From: Oikopleura dioica
Lineage: Eukaryota; Chordata; Appendicularia; Copelata; Oikopleuridae
NCBI GenBank assembly: GCA_907165135.1
Contig: OU015569.1
Span: 1,426,001-1,490,000 of the forward strand
Length of the DNA stretch: 64,000 nt
Direction of reading: 5' to 3'
Below, in pieces: positions 57,101 through 64,000 of this stretch. A model generated the notes under the pieces. It was given only the letters and a program-made list of their open reading frames with translations. It was not told the origin of the DNA and ran no database searches. Made by a program: the position numbers and the translations under genes. Numbering within the stretch: the stretch's first letter is position 1; each line of letters opens with the position of its first letter.

Positions 57101-59067
57101 GAGGAACAAGAGGCGCAGATCAAATCGATGGAGGAGACACAAGACCTCTACGTCACTGCCCGCGAAGATCTCGACGTAACCCCCGAATGGTCAACGAGCC
57201 ACCCATTTGTCCGCCACGAAAGTCGACCAGTGCCATGCGCGTTCGACACCACTCCGACTGTGAGTCCAAAGAATCCTACGAGACTCAACTGAATGCAGCT
57301 TGGTTCGCCAAGCGAAAGGAGGAAGCTAAGAAGGCAAGAGAAGCAAAGGAAGAGGCGATGTTCAAAGTCCCAGAAGTGCCACAGGTGGACGCCAATTCAT
57401 TGAAGAAATCAGCTTCCAGCACCTCCAACGCGTCCTCCAAAGGATCCTTTAGCGCTGGTCTTATCAACCACTTCGAGCGAATTTCGGCCATTGCTTTGTC
57501 CAAGTCAGAGACCTCACTGCCCACACCACGAATTAAAGAGACAGAGCCACGAGAAGCCAAATCATCAATCTGGTTTGAATTTTCTCTCATGAAACTCATT
57601 TTTTTTAACTCTTTTTAGCCATAACTACATTGATGCGAGCATTGAGGAAAAGATCGAGATCTTGGCAGCGCCGTCTACATCTGCTACCGACACTGCCAAA
57701 TTGATTTTGAATGACACCTTCAACAAGGCAGTCCCAGCAAGCTGCTTGGAAGAAGCTATCGACGACAACAGTTTCGATAGTGAAGTTCTGCTGTCCGGTT
57801 CGGACGTTTCCCGAGCTCGCAGCTATACCGCGAGTATCAGTAGCATTGCCAGCTCGCCCTCTGAGACCTTGCCACGAGCAGAAGAGTCAACTTTTGAGCC
57901 CCCGACTGATCAAACTCTTGAATGGCAGTACGACGACTTTGTCGCCGAAAAACTCTATGGTAAAACAGGCAAAAATCAAATCTCTCAAACAATATCGTAA
58001 GGGCTCGATCTCAATGGAAAGAAAGTCTTCGGAAAGGGCGAACATCACGTCCCCGTGACCGAGTACATCGACGACGTCGATAGCGAAGAAGCTGTAGTCG
58101 TCAACCGCGAAGAGATCGATTACATGGAACCCAAACTCGTCGAAGCAAAGTCAAAGATGCGTGATGCAAACGAAATCCCTCGCATCTCAGTTCAGGTAGA
58201 CTTTATTGACGAGGTCCAGCTTCTTACAATAATTCCAGACCGCCACTCCACCATTTCCCACTCTCCGAAAGACCTCCGGCATGGATGTGCGCCAGCTGCC
58301 AAAGCCCAACTTGGGCTTGAGCGATCTTCAAGAGGAGAGCCTCAACGTCACCCAAGACCTAGGAAAAGTGCCGCAGACACCATCACGACTTTCCTTTCCG
58401 CAAAAACTTGCCAAGTTTCGAAATGCGGAAGCATCAACAAGCAGCGAAAAGTGCATCTTCACTGCTCCACGAAGCAAGGGAGACGTTACTGATAGCGACA
58501 AACCAACTCCGCTGTCCGTAGTGACCTCTACTCCATCCGTGGATCGATTCGGCAAGACAGTAAGTCATTATTTTCGGAATTGGATAGTTGGAAACATAGA
58601 GGAGAATTTGAATCAACTTTCATCGTTCAGGCACAGCTGGAGGAGTTTGATTTGAACGACTCTTTCGAAATCGAAGGAGATACAGCTCTTAGCTTGAAAG
58701 AAGACCAATTAAATGACGAATCCGATTCGGGAGAAGCTTCCGAGATCTCCTTCGTCGCGAAGCGCTTGTCCAGTCCTCTCCGAGAGGCAGAGGAGATCAA
58801 GCAGATGATCAGCGATTCGCAGACATCGTTACTCGCCGCAGAGCAAAAGCAAAGAGCCGCAGAAGGCATTGAAGGGCGACGGGCTATCCTTTCTCGTTGC
58901 AAGCAGCATGAAACCTTCTCCAAGTCAGTCGATTACGAAGGTAAGACGCTCTCTTCGATTATGTCAGTAATCAAAACGATGGAATAGGTTTTGCTGGACT
59001 TGAATCCGAAGAAGATGGAAACATGAACGAGACGATGACCATTTCCAAAGGAGGAAACAAATATTAA
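54189..59067 (+). CDS. TEX14: TEX14-like ankyrin-repeat pseudokinase
   Basis: Eighteen exons: 54189-54233, 54317-54415, 54462-54814, 54864-54941, 54987-55047, 55092-55238, 55279-55335, 55377-55841, 55887-56222, 56264-56483, 56529-56702, 56745-57175, 57223-57572, 57619-57959, 58002-58195, 58239-58559, 58631-58940, 58988-59067. Together they give 1,353 residues with every phase matched. Ankyrin repeats occupy about 60-215 (LLHYGADPNARNQEGKTALH, AGGDLRLHDKDN). A kinase-like domain spans about 345-610 (NSTIRHPNLLLMMALV, YERVELGTMKHLM, IAPEVLRNDLPTRGVDAFSL). The catalytic triad is lost: no VAIK lysine, HRD is replaced by HQA and DFG by LGA. The order and landmarks match vertebrate TEX14, which keeps germ-cell intercellular bridges open. 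The C-terminal 740 residues are Ser/Glu-rich with a coiled coil (LEDAKRQIEEQEAQIKSMEE). The 42-nt intron at 56703 is a multiple of three and could be retained. Confidence 0.8.
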
Positions 59068-60687
59068 AGAAAAACACTCCATGAAAAAACAGAAAAAAGA
59101 ACAAAAAAAACATGAAAAAATTTAAAAAAAAAAGAACAAAAAAATACACATCGCCTAAAAACTTTAGTGCGAAATCAGGGAACTATTATTTTCCCACTGC
59201 CATTTATCTTCAACAATTCCAGGCGTTTAGTTCCTTTTTGCGAGCTTTTCATCCTTTTTTGTTGACCTTCCATTTATCGTTTTGATTTTTGAATTTTTCC
59301 GCGGCCTCTTTCTTCTTTATTTTTCCATCGAAAAATATCGTCGAAAGGTTGCATTAAATTTTTATCCCATTTTTTGCTCTCAATAATTATTGATTAACTC
59401 ACTTCTGAAATAATTAAAGTAATTATTGCGCAAAATTTGTCTCTATTGAACACTGTCTTTGCTGCTATTTGCCCTGACAACTATGAGAGTTAATAAATAT
59501 CTATTTATTTTATTGCCTGACTTTTCGTACTGATATTTTCAAGCTTGAAAATCTCAGAGAGTCCCGAGTCCTTGCGAGTTCATCTTGTTTTGCAGCTATT
59601 TTTTTGCATCACCTGACCTTTGTCATCAACTTCAAATCAATCACGACTTCAGTAAATCAACAGGGTTATTACTGACATGTAGAAACGGTTTTTCTAAGAA
59701 ACCGAATAAATTATAAGTAATTATTTATTCTTAAAAAACGTAGTTTTAATAAATAGAACACGAAAAGTTTTTCCTGAATTCATTTAAAAAGTTATATTCT
59801 TGAAATTATCAAAATTTAAAATTTCTCGGAGTCGAGCCGCTGGCATTTGTGAGTCACTGGGAGGGTGGTGATTGGCTGGGCGGCGCCTTTGAAGTGCGAT
59901 TTGGCGAGTTCGAGGCGCAAGTTCCACCCAGAAACAGAGAAAACGGGTACTTTCCGCGCTTGGCTCTTCGCTCGAGTCGAGTTGGCGCGGCGGGACGGGC
60001 CGGGCCGGACTCCTGCTCGCGGAGAGGCGGGCGCGCGCGGCCCGACCCGCTGCTGACGTGGCACCAGGCGAGAAACAAATCTCAAATCTCCAAAACTAAA
60101 ATCCAACAAACTCAGAGTCTCGCCCTTTTTCAGTAATTACACTTTGCAAATACCAAAATAAGAGATTATCCTTTCCAGCACGAAGATTCTTCCGTATGTT
60201 AATTTTTTTAGTCTTTTCAAATTCAATTATTTGTAAATCTAAAAGCTTTTCTTCAATTATCGCTAATCTCTTAATTAATTTAACAAAGAACACTTTTCAG
60301 TTATCGATAAATATGATTATTTCTGTTATTATTTAATTTTTGATCTCCAAAATTATTATTTTTGTTAAGAAAAATTTTTAAGTCTCATTTTTTTCGAGTA
60401 CTATTCAAAAAAAATAAAAACAATTCTGTAAAATTTGATCTGAAACTTCAATTTTTCTATAGAATTAAGATAATTGATTTTTCTTTATATTGAGATTTAA
60501 AAATCATTTCTTGAAAATTAGTTTCGCTAAAAATATCAAGCTAGACATGTTATTTTGTCTCTTGGCTAGGCGAGAGTCTATTTACCAAGTTGGACCATCA
60601 TCACCAGTTTTAAGCTTTTCTTTTGTTTTAAATTTTCGAGAAATTCTTCATCGTCTTTTCGGATTAGACTGACACGAATTCGGAAAG
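59068..60687. promoter_or_regulatory. Intergenic/promoter region with a GC-rich island upstream of SAR1
   Basis: The first 800 nt are AT-rich with nothing recognisable. A GC-rich island at about 59,860-60,075 contains GATTGGCT (CCAAT box), CpG-dense GGACGGGCCGGGCCGGA and TGACGTGG (60054-60061), a UPRE/CREB3-type core. ORFs across the island on both strands are by-products of its composition. The region 60,076-60,687 is AT-rich. Confidence 0.45.
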
Positions 60688-61628
60688 ATGTTTTTGTGGG
60701 ACTGGTTTACTGGCGTGCTGAAGGGCCTCGGCCTCATGAACAAATCTGGTAAGGAATTCTGTACTGGGATCGGCAACCTGTGTAGAAAACCTGACTCAGG
60801 TTCAGAACATCTGGGTCTTTTCAGCTTCGTTTTCTAAAAGCCGCTACGCTGCTTTTCATTTGAGCTCCTTAAAACCTGACTCAGGTTTTCTACCGAGGTT
60901 CCCGATATCTGATTCTGTAACTAAGTATGTGAAATGCTGTTTAGGAAAATTGATGTTCCTCGGACTCGACAACGCCGGTAAAACCACCTTGCTTCACATG
61001 TTGAAAGACGACCGCATGGGAATCCACGAGCCAACACTGCATCCTACTTCTGAAACGCTTTCCATGGGTCAGTTATCCAGCTTGAAGACATTCTAACGGC
61101 CTTGTTCTTTTCAAGATCTTTAAAATAGTCTTTAGGTGGAATGAAATTCACGACTTTCGATTTGGGCGGTCACGAGCAGGCCCGCCGAGTGTGGAAAGAA
61201 TACTTCCCAGCCGTCGACGGAATCGTCTTCATGATCGACTGCGCCGACCAAGAACGTCTCTACGAATCCAAGGTTGGTCTTTCATCCCCTTTTTCTAGAT
61301 TACACTTACCGCCCCCTAGCATTTGTGTTCAAGAACCCTTCAAGTCGTCCGTTCTTTTACCCTTTAATTTCAGGCTGAGTTGGACCAGCTTCTGACAGAC
61401 GAGCAAGTGGCGAACGTTCCCGTCCTCATTCTTGGCAACAAAATCGACAAGCCGGGCGCTTGCTCCGAAGAACAGCTGCGACACTTTTTCCAAATGGCGA
61501 CCACGGGGAAGAACGCGCCGAGAATAGACGAATTGAACACGCGCCCGATCGAGCTCTTCATGTGCTCGGTGCTGAAGAAGCAGGGCTACGGCGAGGGCTT
61601 CCGCTGGTTGGCCAACTACATCAACTAG
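60688..61628 (+). CDS. SAR1: SAR1 small GTPase (COPII)
   Basis: Four exons: 60688-60748, 60945-61067, 61136-61272, 61374-61628; 191 residues (human SAR1A 198). The N-terminal amphipathic [20 protein letters not shown] is the membrane-binding helix. G motifs are GLDNAGKTT (residues 27-35), HPTSE switch [20 protein letters not shown] switch II, NKID and the CSV base-binding motif. The C-terminal [13 protein letters not shown] is diagnostic for SAR1. It starts COPII coat assembly at ER exit sites with SEC12, SEC23/24. Intron 1 is 196 nt because it holds a foldback element; without it the intron would be about 60 nt. Confidence 0.97.
60767..60906. mobile_element. Foldback-family element in SAR1 intron 1
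   Basis: Left arm GATCGGCAACCTGTGTAGAA then AACCTGACTCAGG; right arm CCTGACTCAGGTTTTCTACC then GAGGTTCCCGATA. The interior holds AAAGCCGCTACGCTGCTTTTC. The same family as the copies at 8,638 and 23,432, 37 kb or more away. Confidence 0.75.
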
Positions 61629-62738
61629 AATGCTAGAATGAAAGAAAGAAAAACACACAACCGCCCTTACCCGCCCCAACAACTACAACTGCAAATATGA
61701 ATTCCGCAATAATGAATACAAATACAAAGAAACCTTATGATTATATGATATCTGCTCTCCGACAATAACCGAAAAGATGAAAATAATGAAAGTTATAACC
61801 CGCTTCTTAAAAAAAACACCAACCAACAAGAAACAACACGGACGACCTTTTTCACTGCTTTACAAAAAATTCTGATCAATATTCAAACTTGAGAGTGAAA
61901 AGTTTTCACTTAATGACGAAAAACCTTTAACAAAAACTTAAAAATATAATAAACCTTTCAAAATAAACGTTTATCGTCAACTCGTCTTTTGATCGAAGTA
62001 TTTACTAAATGCAAGTTATTAAAAAGGCTTTTCTAGTTAGTTTTTTTGTTTTTTAATTTTAAAATCTAGTCTATTCTTTTCGCAGTTTTTTGATAGTTCT
62101 TTACTTCTACGGGGAGATGTGTTTTACATGCAAATTTGTACTTGAAAATAGAAACTACGAATTCTCGGTTCTTCTGAAAATAATGCTCTCTAGAATTTCC
62201 GGGTAATGTAGTTCCTCGTATCTTCATGTTAGTTTGAAGGATTGAATTGAAGACATGATTGTGTGTAAATACATCTCTTTACTATTTTCGGTTCCGAGCA
62301 ATTTTCTCATTCTCCAAATCTCTAACATACTCACACTTCCAGATCCGCATCTCTAGCCTCTACCCAGCCTCTACTCATTCTTATATTATCACAAAAAGTA
62401 TCTTCAGCAAGAACAAAACTCAAACTAGACTATATAAATCTTCTTTTTTTTTCCATTTCGCGATGGCGAATTTAGGCTTATTTCAGTTGTCACCAACCTG
62501 GTTCCTAAATCTAAGTTTAGCTCGACTTCCACGATAATTTTCCCTTTTTTCCAGAGAAAATTTGCAGTTTTGATAGTTTCGAGCTAGTTATTTTTTTACT
62601 AATTCCCCTATTAAACTATTACCATGCTATAGTATCATTATCGTTTTACTCAATCGTGATTTGTCTATCAGTGCAATAGCAATTCTTTAATTCTGATTCT
62701 TTCGCCTTTAGTATATTTACTTCAGTTTCGGTATTCAA
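61629..62738. other. Intergenic region between SAR1 and SAP30BP
   Basis: About 1.1 kb, strongly AT-rich. Possible poly(A) signals AATAAACC (about 61,948) and AAATAAACG (about 61,962). No ORF with support. TTCAGTTTCG ends about 14 nt before the next ATG, a probable leader acceptor. Confidence 0.45.
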
Positions 62739-63630
62739 ATGTCTGGCTTGATCGGACTTGGCGGATATGGATCGGACTCAGATTCGGACTCTGCTTCCGG
62801 AAGTCCTGGCTCAAGAACGAGAGCATCGTCGTCTGGAGAGATGGAAGTCGATGGAAAGGACGTGATTACAGTTGGCGACGGGGATGCCAGTATGGATGAA
62901 GAGGAGATTGTCAATGCCGATGCAGCGGCCGAATTTTCTTCGGAATTGAGAAGGATGAGCAGGTATTTAAATAAAATTTTAAGGCCCAATAGACACCGTC
63001 TCTTAGTGCTGGGCTTCCTATAAGCATCCAACTTCCTCCACCTCCAACTGGCAAAATTGACCAGAACTCGAAAGTCCAGTACTTCAAAATGTTAGACGGC
63101 TACAAGAAAGGAATGAACATCAACAAGCAAATCAAGAGTGCGAAATCCTACAGGAACCCTTCAATCTATTCCAAGCTCATCGACTACTTCAACATCAAAG
63201 AAGGCGGCTCCAACTTTCCAAAAGATGTCTTTGACCCGACAAAGCTTAAAAATGATACGAAGTTTCATTACAAGGTTTGAAATTTGATAAAATAATAATC
63301 TCGATATTTCAACTTCCAGGAATTGTCGAAACTTCAAAATCAGCTTGAGGAAAAACGCCAAAAAGAAGAGAAGCAAAGAATCCTTTTGGCGAGAGAGAAA
63401 GAAGCAGGTCCCGCGGTTGTCAGCTCAAGATCGAAAAATCACAATGGAAAGTCCATCCCCGCCGTCGGTATTCTTGCCAAGAAGACATCAAAGGCTGGTT
63501 TTGAACATTATTTACTTAGAAAGAGATTGCTTGGGAATTTATTTTTCAATACTGAAAGGCTCGTGAAACGCTCAAGAAAGAAATAGGCGAGGTGAAATTT
63601 GGAAAGAGCAAATTTATGAGTCCTGATTAG
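62739..63630 (+). CDS. SAP30BP: SAP30BP / HCNGP family protein
   Basis: Exons 62739-62962, 63025-63274, 63320-63493 and 63559-63630 give 239 residues. The N-terminus MSGLIGLGGYGSDSDSDSAS is typical of the family. The HCNGP domain follows: IQLPPPPTGK, YKKGMNINKQI, YRNPSIYSKLIDYF and SNFPKDVFDP. A Lys/Glu-rich helix comes next. Family members bind SAP30 (histone deacetylase complex) and act in splicing of short introns in vertebrates. The last intron (63494-63558) only fits if spliced with a GC or GG donor; if not removed, the frame ends at 63,586 with a different tail. The family's C-terminus is variable, so both forms are possible. Confidence 0.88.
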
Positions 63631-63968
63631 GGTTATTCAAGACTGTACTTCGTAGAGTTCTGGCTTACTTGAGTCTATAATCTACTAGCCTAATGTTTGA
63701 AAAATATAATCCAACATTAGATATCGACTAGCGATTCCAAAACCTTGCGACAGGATCGAAGATAGCCCCTACTCTGCCAAGTTACGTGATTTCTCCAGCT
63801 TTTTTCTTCTCAACTGTCTAGAATTTCCTGTTCATGTAAATAATAACAGACTGCCCTTGACCGATAAGCTTACCGTGTCCTACTTTTTATCCTTCTCCGC
63901 AGATATATCGAATTCGCAAATTACTAAATATAGAATCGTGTTATTTCAGAAATCGGATTAGAAAAAGA

Positions 63969-64000
63969 ATGGCTAGTTATATCAACCCAAAGAAGCGAAA
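63969..64000 (+). CDS. Possible start of the next gene (truncated by window end)
   Basis: ATG at 63969 opens MASYINPKKR and runs to the end of the window. TTATTTCAG lies 20 nt upstream, the same acceptor-near-ATG pattern as other genes here. Too short for identification. Confidence 0.25.
   Translation, partial: MASYINPKKR

Noticed and set aside
59816..60136. Overlapping Arg/Pro-rich ORFs on both strands
   Set aside because: Product of a GC-rich island with few stops in any frame; no coding signature.

Overview
The window looks like nuclear DNA of a very compact animal genome, most probably a larvacean tunicate (Oikopleura dioica or a close relative). Reasons seen in the sequence: most introns in the gene-dense parts are 40-50 nt long (for example nearly all 17 introns of the TEX14-like gene and five of six in COPA); genes on one strand are separated by tens of bases or overlap; several start codons sit within a few bases of a splice acceptor, as expected for spliced-leader trans-splicing; and a few introns need GA-AG or GC/GG-AG borders. 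The species call is inference; no rRNA or mitochondrial marker is present.

Layout. 1-5.8 kb, minus strand: the 5' part of a secreted thioredoxin-like gene, then a long secreted/transmembrane protein with a thrombospondin type 1 repeat and a ZP domain. 5.8-26.4 kb: a gene-poor stretch of about 20.6 kb packed with non-autonomous DNA transposons: six GCTCA-rich hAT-like elements, a foldback family, two piggyBac-like elements and several hairpins. 26.4-30.2 kb, plus: a multi-finger zinc-finger transcription factor (spalt-like candidate), followed by a small membrane protein. 31.9-41.2 kb, minus: a CREB3-like ER-anchored bZIP factor, then a probable operon (in transcription order) KTI12 - DD3-3-like secreted/membrane protein - mitochondrial-type J protein - triokinase/FMN cyclase. 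41.8-45.9 kb, plus: COPA, coatomer alpha. 46.2-49.9 kb, minus: two small membrane/coiled-coil cistrons whose stop and start codons overlap (ATGA), preceded by an unrecognised gene. 50.8-52.5 kb, plus: a membrane-anchored 2OG-Fe(II) oxygenase-like protein, followed by a 581-bp foldback. 54.2-59.1 kb, plus: a TEX14-like ankyrin/pseudokinase gene with 18 exons. 60.7-61.6 kb, plus: SAR1. 62.7-63.6 kb, plus: SAP30BP/HCNGP.

Functional themes: COPI (COPA), COPII (SAR1) and a CREB3-type regulator of secretory capacity lie in the same 64 kb, with CRE/UPRE-like sites near COPA and SAR1; whether this is more than coincidence is untested. Two introns, in the ZP gene and in SAR1, were enlarged by identifiable mobile elements. 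All exon coordinates were derived by hand from splice consensus, reading frame and family knowledge; reading phases were checked for every gene said to be complete.
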